Shown piece by piece: positions 1-8,313 of a stretch of 64,000 nt of DNA. Source of the DNA: Chitinophagaceae bacterium (lineage in GTDB: Bacteria > Bacteroidota > Bacteroidia > Chitinophagales > Chitinophagaceae). A model generated the notes under the pieces. The model saw only the letters and a list, made by a program, of their open reading frames with translations, ran no database searches and had not been told where the DNA came from. Within the stretch, counting starts at the first letter, position 1. Each line of letters opens with the position of its first letter. The translations under genes and the position numbers were made by a program. The stretch covers positions 310,001 through 374,000 of the forward strand of contig JAFKGQ010000010.1 in NCBI GenBank assembly GCA_017307755.1, in the 5' to 3' direction.

Positions 1-618
1 AAAGCGCAGGGTTACGAAAAGAAAATGGGGTCCAAGGATAGTACAAAACAGCCTGCCCGGGATCTCAACCTGGAAATGCTGGTGAAGCTGCTGCATGGAG
101 AGGTCAAGGCCCTCATATATGCCAACACAGCTACTAATATCATGTCGGCCATCCGTCTGGCAAAAGAGTTCAACCTGAAACTGGTGATCGAAGGAGGGGC
201 CGAGGCCTATCGGGTGATAGATAAAATAAAGAGCGCAAATGCCGAGATCATTGTACATCCCACGATGGCGCGTCCTTATGGAGAAATGGCCAACATGACG
301 ATGGAAAATGCCGCCATCCTCACAAAGGCCGGTGTATCTGTATCCATCGAAAGCGGGTATGAAGGATATGTCCCCAAAACAAGGGTGGTCCTGTTCGAGG
401 CGGCCACCGCCGCCGCCAATGAGCTGCCTTATGAGGAAGCGCTAAAAGCGATCACGCTTAACCCCGCACGGCTCCTGGGGCTCGATAAACGCATCGGTTC
501 TCTTGAAAAAGGCAAGGACGGGGATGTTGTCCTATACGATGGTGATCCATTTGAATATACTACACATGTCTGCAAGGTGATCATCGATGGGAAACTGGTG
601 GCGGACAATTGTCGGTGA
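1..618 (+). CDS. Amidohydrolase, C-terminal part (5' end outside window)
   Basis: The reading frame is open from base 1, so the gene starts before the window; an internal ATG lies at 25. The visible 205 codons hold the end of an imidazolonepropionase-like amidohydrolase barrel. The C-terminal signature LNPARLLGLDKRIGSLEKG is followed by DGDVVLYDGDPFE, the usual return of the chain to the small beta domain. The strand that normally carries the metal-binding Asp (GTD) reads SIESGYEGY here, so metal binding may differ from the classical members. The substrate cannot be told from the sequence. Family call is firm; function within the family is open. Confidence 0.85.
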   Translation, partial: KAQGYEKKMGSKDSTKQPARDLNLEMLVKLLHGEVKALIYANTATNIMSAIRLAKEFNLKLVIEGGAEAYRVIDKIKSANAEIIVHPTMARPYGEMANMTMENAAILTKAGVSVSIESGYEGYVPKTRVVLFEAATAAANELPYEEALKAITLNPARLLGLDKRIGSLEKGKDGDVVLYDGDPFEYTTHVCKVIIDGKLVADNCR

Positions 619-630
619 GTCCTTAATAAA

Positions 631-665
631 AAGACCACCCGACTACTTTCGTAACGGATGGTCTT
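631..665 (+). terminator. Hairpin after the amidohydrolase
   Basis: AAGACCACCCG (631-641) pairs with CGGATGGTCTT (655-665) with one mismatch around a 13-nt loop, 12 bases after the stop codon. There is no long T-run, so it is a weak intrinsic terminator. The rest of 666-880 shows only a short GTAGT/ACTAC hairpin near 810 and no gene. Confidence 0.45.
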
Positions 666-880
666 GACCCTTAAAACAACCTGTCGCAAACGTTTAATAA
701 TGTCCAGAAACCGAAATGTTCAGTGATCTATATGAAATTTGATGGCCCTTAACTTATTCGTATCCTGCATTTTTACTGCACTTATACTAATTAGTACTAG
801 CCGGTTGTAGTGATGTAACTACAAAGTGATGTTTTTTTTGAAAATTTTTTACCCCATTGATTATCAGCCAGAAAGAGGGC

Positions 881-1633
881 CTATTCCCTATAAAAGGTCT
901 GAAGTTGGGAGGCCAGCAGGTCTTTATTCACCTGCTCAATGGGATGAGGTGTCCCGGGGAGGATGCCCAATTGGGCATTGGGCAGGCTTTTAAAAACAGC
1001 CAGGGTTTCGTCCAGACTGACCATTTTATCACGATCTCCCAACAGCAGGAGGACGGGAATGGTTATAGCCGGATAAATGTCCGGAGAGAATAGCGGCTGA
1101 TCTCCTAGACTGGTCAGCAAATGAGCAGTGCGTTCCAACACCGTTTTCCAGTCTTTCGGGTGGTGACGTTGTTCCAGGGTCCGTGCAAAAGCCGGTAGTT
1201 TTTCCCGGATCTTGTCAGGGTTGATCATTTGTGTTTCGCGTTGGGCGATGGCGGGATCCCAATGAAACTTGGTGGCCAGGGTACCCAGCCTGGATATGCG
1301 GGAACTATGGTACCGGGCGAGATACATACCCACATATCCGCCCATGCTGTACCCAAAAACGGCAGCCTGCTCTAATTTATGCTCATCCATATATGTCAAC
1401 ACATCTCCTGCGAACAGGGAAATAGAAAAAGGCGCTTGGGGAAAGGGCCTTGAGCCATGACCGGAAAAATCCAGTGTATGCACAGTGAGGTCGTTTTGCA
1501 ATTTCGCGGCAAGTGCGGTCATCTGGTCTGCCGCACCAATGGCGCCATGTAGCAAGAGTAGATGCATAGGATCGTTTGTCCAATAGAGATAGCTATAAAT
1601 ATCCCTACCCGAAGATAATTCATATTTCTCCAT
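881..1633 (-). CDS. Alpha/beta-fold hydrolase
   Basis: About 250 aa. Visible elements are the oxyanion-hole loop LLLLHGAIG, the nucleophile elbow GYSMGG, the acid in LLGDRDKMV and the catalytic His in GTPHPIE, so the Ser-Asp-His triad is complete. The substrate is unknown. The reading frame is open upstream to 1798, but the family begins close to MEKYELSSGRDIYSY, so the start was placed at 1633. That still overlaps the upstream membrane-protein gene by 115 bp in another frame. It probably shares a transcript with that gene. Confidence 0.85.
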   Translation of the reverse strand: MEKYELSSGRDIYSYLYWTNDPMHLLLLHGAIGAADQMTALAAKLQNDLTVHTLDFSGHGSRPFPQAPFSISLFAGDVLTYMDEHKLEQAAVFGYSMGGYVGMYLARYHSSRISRLGTLATKFHWDPAIAQRETQMINPDKIREKLPAFARTLEQRHHPKDWKTVLERTAHLLTSLGDQPLFSPDIYPAITIPVLLLLGDRDKMVSLDETLAVFKSLPNAQLGILPGTPHPIEQVNKDLLASQLQTFYRE

Positions 1634-2019
1634 AAACGCGTCCGGATAAATAGACGGCTGATCTCCCCTTGTCCATTGGCCATCTTCTGGAACGCGATGA
1701 TGTTGGGCGCAAAATACAGCAGCGTCCACACCCTGACTGCGAAATGAGCCAGGAATAGCGCGATAAGCCATCCCTTTACCAACGGGGTTTTCCAGCAAAA
1801 GACAATCGCCAGGATAAATGTAATTTCATGGATGGAATGGCCCCAGATCCAGAAGGTCTTGAGGTCGATGCCATATTTCCCTTTCAACAGCTGGAATGAC
1901 TCTGGCGGTGATGCCGTCCATTTGGGGATAATGACACATGTCTCGAAGATCTGGGCCCCATTTATCATATAATACAGCAACGTCGTGATTACAAGCCAGG
2001 TTTGCGGGATTGATATCAT
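1519..2019 (-). CDS. Small four-helix membrane protein
   Basis: About 166 aa with four hydrophobic segments (near LVITTLLYYMING, HEITFILAIVFCW, GWLIALFLAHFAVRVW and VGIFIAISIGQTILC), so an inner-membrane protein; no family name recognised with certainty. The start is the ATG at 2019, because the frame further upstream begins only with TTG. Its last 38 codons run over the start of the hydrolase gene. The fourth hydrophobic helix lies in this overlap, which argues that the overlap is real. It is divergent from the AraC regulator at 2103. Confidence 0.65.
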   Translation of the reverse strand: MISIPQTWLVITTLLYYMINGAQIFETCVIIPKWTASPPESFQLLKGKYGIDLKTFWIWGHSIHEITFILAIVFCWKTPLVKGWLIALFLAHFAVRVWTLLYFAPNIIAFQKMANGQGEISRLFIRTRLWRNMNYLRVGIFIAISIGQTILCIYSCYMAPLVRQTR

Positions 2020-2102
2020 TTTCTTTTGTTTATAAAACAAAATTATCGGAGGGGTTATGCTTCCTCTTATATTTAACGGAGTAAAATTTATAATTTAGGG
2101 AA

Positions 2103-3080
2103 ATGGGATTTGAAGTAAAAAATAAGTCGGAGCAAAGCGTCTTCAGACAGGATTTTAATGAAGTGAACTTTGTTGATCCTGCTTTTAAAACGGATACTTT
2201 TACTTTTCCCAGCCCGTATGGGACATTAAAGGCAACCACCTGGTGGTTTGACGGGATAAAAATGACATACTCGGAAGCCAGTCTGCACCAAGAGACGGAG
2301 CTGGATTGGCAGGGGGATACGGAACTTATTACCATGCATTTTAACCTGGAGGGTCATATATCCATGTTGGATGAAAAAATGCCCGGTCCATTTGAATTGT
2401 CTTCCAATCAGCATAACATGTTCTATGGAAAAGAAGCGAAGGGGAAAATACGTTTTGATGGATCGGCCATGCGATCGCTGCTTATACAGTTCTCCAGGGA
2501 CGCTTTTTTTAATATCGCCAGGGACGGTAATGACGCCATCAAACGGTTTGCCGAGCGTGTTTCCATGGGAAATGCCGCAGCTTTTTCAGCAACCGGTCTG
2601 GACATCGATGTGCGACTGCATACCTGTATAGATTCGTTGCTACATTGTAAATATGCGGAATCACTAAAAAGGATGTTCTTTTTCTCCCGGACCATCGAAA
2701 TGCTTGTCTTACAAGCAGAAGCCTTTGATAGGGCGTACAATGGACGACCTGTTTACGTCAGGAATGATTATGATAAAGAACGTATCCTTTTTGCACGGGA
2801 CTGTCTTTTAAAGAATATCGACTCCCCTCCTACGTTGTCACAGCTGGCAAGAGCGGCGGGGCTGAATGAATTCAAACTCAAAAAAGGGTTCAAAGAAACC
2901 TTTCACCAGACTGTTTTTGAATACCTTTCGGATGTCCGGCTGGAGACTGCAAAAAATGATCTGCTCAACAAGGGTAAATCGGTGACCGAGATCGCCAGTG
3001 AGCTGGGTTATTCTTCGCTGCAACATTTTAGCGCCGCCTTTAAAAAGAAGTTTGGCGTTTCACCCAAAAAAATGAAATAA
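2103..3080 (+). CDS. AraC family transcriptional regulator
   Basis: 325 aa. The C-terminal ~100 residues hold the two helix-turn-helix units of AraC/XylS proteins: first around LSQLARAAGLNEFKLKKGFK, then VTEIASELGYSSLQHFSAAF, ending in FKKKFGVSPKK. The N-terminal ~220 residues are a sensor region of unknown ligand. It is divergent from the membrane protein/hydrolase pair (83-bp gap), which it may control, and is one base away from the downstream methyltransferase gene, so the two are likely cotranscribed. Confidence 0.9.
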   Translation: MGFEVKNKSEQSVFRQDFNEVNFVDPAFKTDTFTFPSPYGTLKATTWWFDGIKMTYSEASLHQETELDWQGDTELITMHFNLEGHISMLDEKMPGPFELSSNQHNMFYGKEAKGKIRFDGSAMRSLLIQFSRDAFFNIARDGNDAIKRFAERVSMGNAAAFSATGLDIDVRLHTCIDSLLHCKYAESLKRMFFFSRTIEMLVLQAEAFDRAYNGRPVYVRNDYDKERILFARDCLLKNIDSPPTLSQLARAAGLNEFKLKKGFKETFHQTVFEYLSDVRLETAKNDLLNKGKSVTEIASELGYSSLQHFSAAFKKKFGVSPKKMK

Positions 3081-3081
3081 T

Positions 3082-3888
3082 ATGTCTAATAAACCACCGG
3101 CCTTTGTAGGCTCGGTTCCTGAAAAATATGAACGCTATCTGGGATCATATTTGTTCGAGCCGTATGCAAAAGATCTGGTTCGGCGCATCCGGCGTGCCGA
3201 CATAAGGACGGTGCTTGAAATTGCCTGTGGCACCGGTCGTGTAACCAGCCATCTTCGAAAAACGTTGTTACCGGATGCCCATCTGACGGCTACCGATCTT
3301 AATGCGGATATGATCGCGATCGCCCGGGAAGTTGTTCCTGCAAAGGACATCGAATGGGCTGTTGCGGATGCGTTGGAACTACCATTTGAGGATGGTCGTT
3401 TCGATCTTGTCGTCTGTCAGTTCGGGTTGATGTTTGTCCCGGACAAGGACAGGGCATTGAGCGAGGTGTACAGGGTTTTGAAGCCTGGTGGGCAGGTCTT
3501 ATTAAATACCTGGGACAAGTTAGAGAACAATCCGGCTTTTTTCCTGGCAGATCAGATCGTGTCGGGATATTTTCCGGAGGAACCGCCTTTGTTCTTTCAT
3601 GTACCTTTTTCCCTCCACGACGAAAAGGAGCTGGCTTTATTGTTCGAGCGTGCTGGTTTTAAGAATTGCAGGATCAGCCTGGTAAAAATGATGGGCAGAA
3701 ATGATTCAGCCATGGATACCGCCACTGGTATGATGGAAGGTACGCCCATCTATTCGACGATCAACGAGCGGGATCCGGAGCTTTTGCCTGTGATAAAAAA
3801 GGAGTTGGAAAGGCAACTGGGGGAAAGGTTTGGCAAGGCACCCATTGTCAGTGCCATGCAGGCATGGGTAGTAGAAGGCGAGAAATAA
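3082..3888 (+). CDS. Class I SAM-dependent methyltransferase (copy 1)
   Basis: 268 aa. Motif I is LEIACGTGRVT (about residues 48-58), the acidic end of strand 2 is ATDLNADM, motif II DALELPFEDGRFDLVVC, and the post-motif helix YRVLKPGGQVLLNTWDK. This is the UbiE/MenG-like family; the acceptor is unknown. It follows the AraC gene by one base. A clear paralogue with the same length and motif wording lies at 19993-20829. Confidence 0.9.
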   Translation: MSNKPPAFVGSVPEKYERYLGSYLFEPYAKDLVRRIRRADIRTVLEIACGTGRVTSHLRKTLLPDAHLTATDLNADMIAIAREVVPAKDIEWAVADALELPFEDGRFDLVVCQFGLMFVPDKDRALSEVYRVLKPGGQVLLNTWDKLENNPAFFLADQIVSGYFPEEPPLFFHVPFSLHDEKELALLFERAGFKNCRISLVKMMGRNDSAMDTATGMMEGTPIYSTINERDPELLPVIKKELERQLGERFGKAPIVSAMQAWVVEGEK

Positions 3889-4001
3889 TCGGCGCAAAAA
3901 GACAAATCACAATCGAATGAAAGTCACTTCTTTAGATTAAAAGATTGGTATATTTCTTGCATAATGGGGATAGATACTTATTTACTTCTCAAACTATCAA
4001 A

Positions 4002-4379
4002 ATGACTAAAATCCTTTCCGTTGTCTTATTCCTTGTAATTTCCTTCAGTGCTATAGGACAAACCATTGGCCGTGTAAACAAAAAGACAAAAGAATTTACC
4101 GTTGCCGCTGATCAGAAAGCGGCATATACGGTATTTGGATACCAGTATCCCAATATCACAACCAAAAAGGTGATCTGCTTTTCTTCGAGTGAGAACATGG
4201 TAAGAGAGGAAAATCCTAAATGTCTGTTAGGGGCGTATTTTGATACTGATAAAATGAAGGTGGGTGATAAAATTCTTTATGTCGGGGTGGCTGGGAGTTT
4301 TGCCAGAATGAAATATGTCACCGGCTCGGGAAAAAGTATGCTCTTCTATCTGCCGAAGTCGAGTTTTGCGATAAAGTAA
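4002..4379 (+). CDS. Small secreted protein, unknown function
   Basis: About 125 aa. It begins with a Sec signal peptide (MTKILSVVLFLVISFSAIGQ). The mature part is short, probably beta-rich, with two cysteines (VICFSS and NPKCLLG). The ATG at 4002 was preferred over 3945 because it places the signal peptide at the N-terminus. No family recognised. It ends 3 bp from the convergent metallo-hydrolase gene. Confidence 0.7.
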   Translation: MTKILSVVLFLVISFSAIGQTIGRVNKKTKEFTVAADQKAAYTVFGYQYPNITTKKVICFSSSENMVREENPKCLLGAYFDTDKMKVGDKILYVGVAGSFARMKYVTGSGKSMLFYLPKSSFAIK

Positions 4380-4382
4380 ACA

Positions 4383-5231
4383 TCATTCAATTTTAACAAC
4401 GCCCTCTGCTATTTGAGGGAAAAGCGAGAATACCTTCGCATCATGTCCCGGGATGATGTATTTGGGGTTTGAAACCAGTGTCTTCATCCTTCGCATCGAA
4501 TTCACGTAGGCTGTGGTATCCCAGGTGCCGCCGATGGCCGCCGGCCGCAGGTGTTCCAGGTTGTAATATATCCAGATGTTATCTGAAGCGAGCACTATCC
4601 TGTTGGCGCCTGTTCCTACCAGTACGAATTGCGAATCGAACGTGTGTTTTGAGCCGGTGAATACTTTTATCCCGGGAATTATTTCTTTATTATCCCCGTC
4701 TACAAGCGTTACCCTGCCGGCCAGGTTCAAGTCGACAAGAGAGCGTACATCGCGTTTATCAAAACCACCCATCGCCCCACGTTTCAGCCAGGCTGCACTT
4801 ACAAAATAATTATAGTCCTCCTTTTGGATCCAGATATGTGCATTGGGGAATAAGCTAATCCCATTGATATGATCCCAATGCGGGTGACTTATAATGATGT
4901 CGGTAATATCTCCTGCCTTCAGACCTAGTTTCAGCAGGGTGGAATCCGGTCGTTGATAGCTTTTAAACTCAAACTCCTTTTCGTAATCGCTGCCGTGCAG
5001 GAACCCGGCATCTAAAAGAATATTCTTCCCATTGTTCCCTCTGATCAGCCAAATCATGAAGACGACGCCCACACTATCATTTTGGGGTCCATTGTCAGCC
5101 CAATACGAGATGGGGAACGGATGGGTCGTGGCGGCGACCCTTAGTGCATAGACCTGATAACGTTCTGTTTGCGACAAGGTTTGTAGTGATAAGAGCAGCA
5201 AACCTAAGAAAATCGAGAGTTTCATGATCAT
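4383..5231 (-). CDS. Secreted metallo-beta-lactamase-fold hydrolase
   Basis: 282 aa with an N-terminal signal peptide (KLSIFLGLLLLSLQTLSQ). The metal-binding signature is IISHPHWDHING (HxHxDH), with further ligands in TGSKHTFDSQ, LASDNIW and the late IIPGHDAKVF. The pattern fits N-acyl homoserine lactonase-like or related periplasmic MBL hydrolases; the substrate is not decided by sequence. A second in-frame ATG at 5225 is an equally possible start. Confidence 0.88.
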   Translation of the reverse strand: MIMKLSIFLGLLLLSLQTLSQTERYQVYALRVAATTHPFPISYWADNGPQNDSVGVVFMIWLIRGNNGKNILLDAGFLHGSDYEKEFEFKSYQRPDSTLLKLGLKAGDITDIIISHPHWDHINGISLFPNAHIWIQKEDYNYFVSAAWLKRGAMGGFDKRDVRSLVDLNLAGRVTLVDGDNKEIIPGIKVFTGSKHTFDSQFVLVGTGANRIVLASDNIWIYYNLEHLRPAAIGGTWDTTAYVNSMRRMKTLVSNPKYIIPGHDAKVFSLFPQIAEGVVKIE

Positions 5232-5452
5232 TTAACAAAATATAGGCGGCAATATAGAATTTACAAAATTTATGGCAAACAAAAAAATCGAATGTGACCT
5301 CTTTTAACACAACAAGGCCCGTCTATTGTATGTTTTCTATAAAAGGGTATTTCGTTCTTGCAATGGATAAATACCGATCATTTATTCAACTTCAGATAAG
5401 GCTGTCGCTCCATTCGGGTTTCTTTTCATCCATCACAAAAAATTATTCTTGT

Positions 5453-5893
5453 ATGAAAAAGCTATTTGCTGCCTTTGACTCCTTCTATGGAGGAAAAGTG
5501 TATGAGCCATCGCTCCAATCCCAATCCTCGCCGGTGACAATCACTTCGTTTTCCCAGCCGCATGTTCTGCAATCCAAAATGAAGGAAGAAAAAATGTCCC
5601 ATGGTGGCACCGTAAAGGCCAATTTATCGCCTGTTCGTCTGGAAATGAGCCAGGGGGGAGTAATAATGTACTTCTGCCCTATGAAGGACCTCCGGATCCT
5701 GGAAGTTATTGCGGAAGGAGATGGGGACAATATTCCCGCACAAGCGATAATAGAAGGCTTGAACGTGCCAGCAGATTACAAATCAGGGTTTTATGAACTG
5801 GAAAATGTCGAGCTGACTTCCAATGGAACCATACAGGTAAAGGCAACAGAAAGGACTAATTGGAAGTTTATTGCGAGCGTTCTGGAAAAATAA
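5453..5893 (+). CDS. Hypothetical protein
   Basis: About 146 aa; no family recognised. The start at MKKLFAAFDSFYGGK was chosen because residues encoded upstream look like untranslated leader; an alternative is the ATG at 5579 (MKEEKMSHGG). The C-terminal ~70 residues (ILEVIAEGDGDNIPAQ to NWKFIASVLEK) look like a compact alpha/beta domain. No signal peptide with this start. Confidence 0.5.
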   Translation: MKKLFAAFDSFYGGKVYEPSLQSQSSPVTITSFSQPHVLQSKMKEEKMSHGGTVKANLSPVRLEMSQGGVIMYFCPMKDLRILEVIAEGDGDNIPAQAIIEGLNVPADYKSGFYELENVELTSNGTIQVKATERTNWKFIASVLEK

Positions 5894-5953
5894 CGAGGGG
5901 AGTGACCGGGAAAGAGGTTCTTTATGCTGGTAGCAAGTCGCCACAAAAGAAGA

Positions 5954-6739
5954 TCAGGTGCTTTGTGCTGAAAATTCATCTGGCGGCTTGCTATTCCTGA
6001 CACATCCTACAAGCATAAAGCCGGCAATCCTTAACCCGGCTTTTGTTAACGTTGCTCTTGAAGCGGCATTATCTATGCTGGTCCGGGCCGCAGGGACCCT
6101 GCCAGCGAGGTAGCATTGCTTTTTTATTTCCTGAATGAGAAAACTCCCAAGACCTTTTCTTCTGTAATCTTCCCTGACTTCCATATACAGGTCCGCAAAC
6201 GGCATATTGTAGTGCAGGAGAAAGCCTCCGGTCGCCACAACTTCTTTATTAAACTCCAGAATATAATCACCGACCGGCTCGGCCTTATGTTCAAAAACAA
6301 TATCTTTTTCATTACGTCTTCTAAAAACGGCCTCGTCTATGACAAGGGACGATGTGACACCTTCTTCAAATAGCACCACGTCTGAATCTATATTCTTCCC
6401 ATATTGATATAACAGGTGTGTAAGCAACAGGTCATTACTCTGACATTCAATATAAGCAGCAGAAGAAGAGAATAATAATCCTTCAAAGTATAGAGAGGTC
6501 TGGTTCCTGAAAGAAGGGATCAAATAGAATTCGAAGACAGTATCCCTATCATTTATATTCTCCTTTCCTTTGACGGATCCATAACCGACCATTTCTTCAT
6601 TGTACATTAAAGCATAACTATCTGTCCATCCTCGTGTATGACAGGCATCATATCTTATCTGGAAATTATTCTCCTGTAAGAATAACTTCCTCAAAGGCAA
6701 AATGTTCTTTAGATCAGTTGGAGCAACGCTCAGTGCCAT
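5954..6739 (-). CDS. GNAT family N-acetyltransferase
   Basis: 261 aa. The acetyl-CoA loop is seen in MEVREDYRRKGLGSFLIQEI (R/Q-x-x-G-x-G/A). The N-terminal half (TRGWTDSYALMYNEEMVGYG) looks like a second, degenerate GNAT lobe. The acceptor is unknown. Its start codon lies 26 bp inside the 3' end of the upstream GlxA-type regulator gene, which points to translational coupling. Confidence 0.82.
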   Translation of the reverse strand: MALSVAPTDLKNILPLRKLFLQENNFQIRYDACHTRGWTDSYALMYNEEMVGYGSVKGKENINDRDTVFEFYLIPSFRNQTSLYFEGLLFSSSAAYIECQSNDLLLTHLLYQYGKNIDSDVVLFEEGVTSSLVIDEAVFRRRNEKDIVFEHKAEPVGDYILEFNKEVVATGGFLLHYNMPFADLYMEVREDYRRKGLGSFLIQEIKKQCYLAGRVPAARTSIDNAASRATLTKAGLRIAGFMLVGCVRNSKPPDEFSAQST

Positions 6740-7694
6740 ATTTCTTTTTGTATTCTATCGGCGTAAGACCGGTGATCCTGAGAAATAATTCTTTGAAAGC
6801 CTTTTTATCAGAATAATCCAATTCATACATCACTTCATTGATCGTCTTCCGGCCCATTTCTATTTCTTTTTTTGCCGCCTCGATCTTTATCCGCTGGATG
6901 TATTCCGCAATCGAGTTCTTTGTCGCTTTTTTAAATCTTCTTTCCAAAGTGCGTCTTACAATAGAAAACTCAGCAGCCATTTTCTCGATATTTATTTTCC
7001 CCCTGTAGTTATTCTCAATAAATACCTGCACCTGCCCTACCAACTTGTCCCCATGTTCCTTCTGTCCTTTGAACATGACAAATGCGGACTGGCTATTTCT
7101 TGCAATGTCAAGAAGAAAATATTTAGTAGCCGCAATTACTATCTGTCGGGAAGTGTATTTCTCCAGCAAGTATAGCAATAAATTCCAATAAGACGTACCT
7201 CCTCCGCTGGAATAAATACCACTTTGCTCCGTAATGATCTTATCGTTTACAAGCCGGATCCCCGGATAATATGCCGCCAGCTCGTTTGCATACGCCCAAT
7301 GGGTGGAACATTGTTTGCCATCCAGCAACCCGGTGGCGGCTACAATAAAAGCCCCGACGCAAAAGCTCGCTATTTCAGCACCCTTTTTGTGCTGTTCTAT
7401 AAGCCATGGGAAGTAGTGTCTGTTCAGTTGAGTTCCACGGATGACATCCCCGGAAATTGCCGGAACAATAATGAGGTCGCTATATCCGGCGTCCTCTAAA
7501 GTTTTGTCTACCTGGATAATATGCGCCCCTTTATCAAAAGATATCTGTCTTATGAACCCCACCAATTGAACCTCAAAGAAATTATCCACTCCTTTTTCTT
7601 TAAGGAATTGATTTGCAAAGGCGAATAACCTTTTCGCGTCAATTATACAGGAAAGCACAGCGTGCTCCGGAACTATGATCGAAACAGATCTCAT
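6714..7694 (-). CDS. GlxA family transcriptional regulator (copy 1)
   Basis: 326 aa: an N-terminal DJ-1/PfpI glutamine-amidotransferase-like domain (residues ~1-190) and a C-terminal AraC double helix-turn-helix (~220-326). The nucleophile-elbow Cys is in EIASFCVGAF, followed by LLDGKQCSTHWAYA, the family hallmark. A TATCTTTG -7 box (7699-7706) ends only four bases before the ATG, so the mRNA is probably leaderless or nearly so. Divergent from a VOC-type gene and overlapping a GNAT gene downstream. Paralogues at 9675 and 13380. Confidence 0.93.
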   Translation of the reverse strand: MRSVSIIVPEHAVLSCIIDAKRLFAFANQFLKEKGVDNFFEVQLVGFIRQISFDKGAHIIQVDKTLEDAGYSDLIIVPAISGDVIRGTQLNRHYFPWLIEQHKKGAEIASFCVGAFIVAATGLLDGKQCSTHWAYANELAAYYPGIRLVNDKIITEQSGIYSSGGGTSYWNLLLYLLEKYTSRQIVIAATKYFLLDIARNSQSAFVMFKGQKEHGDKLVGQVQVFIENNYRGKINIEKMAAEFSIVRRTLERRFKKATKNSIAEYIQRIKIEAAKKEIEMGRKTINEVMYELDYSDKKAFKELFLRITGLTPIEYKKKYGTERCSN

Positions 7695-7798
7695 ATAGCA
7701 AAGATATTTTATTCAAGTGTCGCAATCAACGCCATATATTGTCGCTATACCCCACTTTTAAATGGTACCGGGACAGTACTTTTATCAAAACAACTACG

Positions 7799-8218
7799 AT
7801 GAAAAAATTGGATCCCTACTTGAACTTTAATGGCAATACAGAGGAAGTTTTTAGATTTTACAAATCGGTTTTTGGGGGTGAGTTTACGACCCTGATCCGA
7901 TTTGGCGATATGCCTGGGAGTGAAAAAATGCCGGAGGCTGACAAAGCGAAGATATTCAATGTCACGCTGCCTATCGGCGATTATAATGTACTAATGGGTA
8001 CTGACATCCTCGAATCAATGAATCAAGGATTGCATGCCGGAGATAATTTTCATATCTGTATTTCCCTGGATAATGAAAACGAAACAAAAAGGATACTTTC
8101 CGAGCTTTCGGAAGGTGGTCAGATCATTATGCCGCTTGCCAAAGAAGATTGGAGTCCGCTATTCGGGATGTGCAAGGATAAATACGGTATACAATGGATG
8201 GTAAAGCATGCAAAATAA
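7799..8218 (+). CDS. VOC family protein, PhnB-like
   Basis: About 139 aa. MKKLDPYLNFNGNTEEVFRF and YKSVFGGEF are the signature of the PhnB/YjdN subgroup of the glyoxalase/vicinal-oxygen-chelate superfamily; the C-terminal DKYGIQWMV also fits. Members fold into paired beta-alpha-beta-beta-beta units; most of this subgroup have no proven reaction. The ATG at 7799 was chosen; the frame upstream opens only with TTG. Confidence 0.9.
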   Translation: MKKLDPYLNFNGNTEEVFRFYKSVFGGEFTTLIRFGDMPGSEKMPEADKAKIFNVTLPIGDYNVLMGTDILESMNQGLHAGDNFHICISLDNENETKRILSELSEGGQIIMPLAKEDWSPLFGMCKDKYGIQWMVKHAK

Positions 8219-8313
8219 ATAACAACCAGCCAACCCATATTCGGCGCTTTTATCCTCATTCCCGCGATCATTATTTACTGGGTTTCGGCGGCATAGATGT
8301 GTGACTGCTACTC

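Noticed and set aside
429..689. Minus-strand 86-aa frame over the end of the amidohydrolase gene
   Set aside because: Antisense to a clear coding frame, with no family-like sequence.
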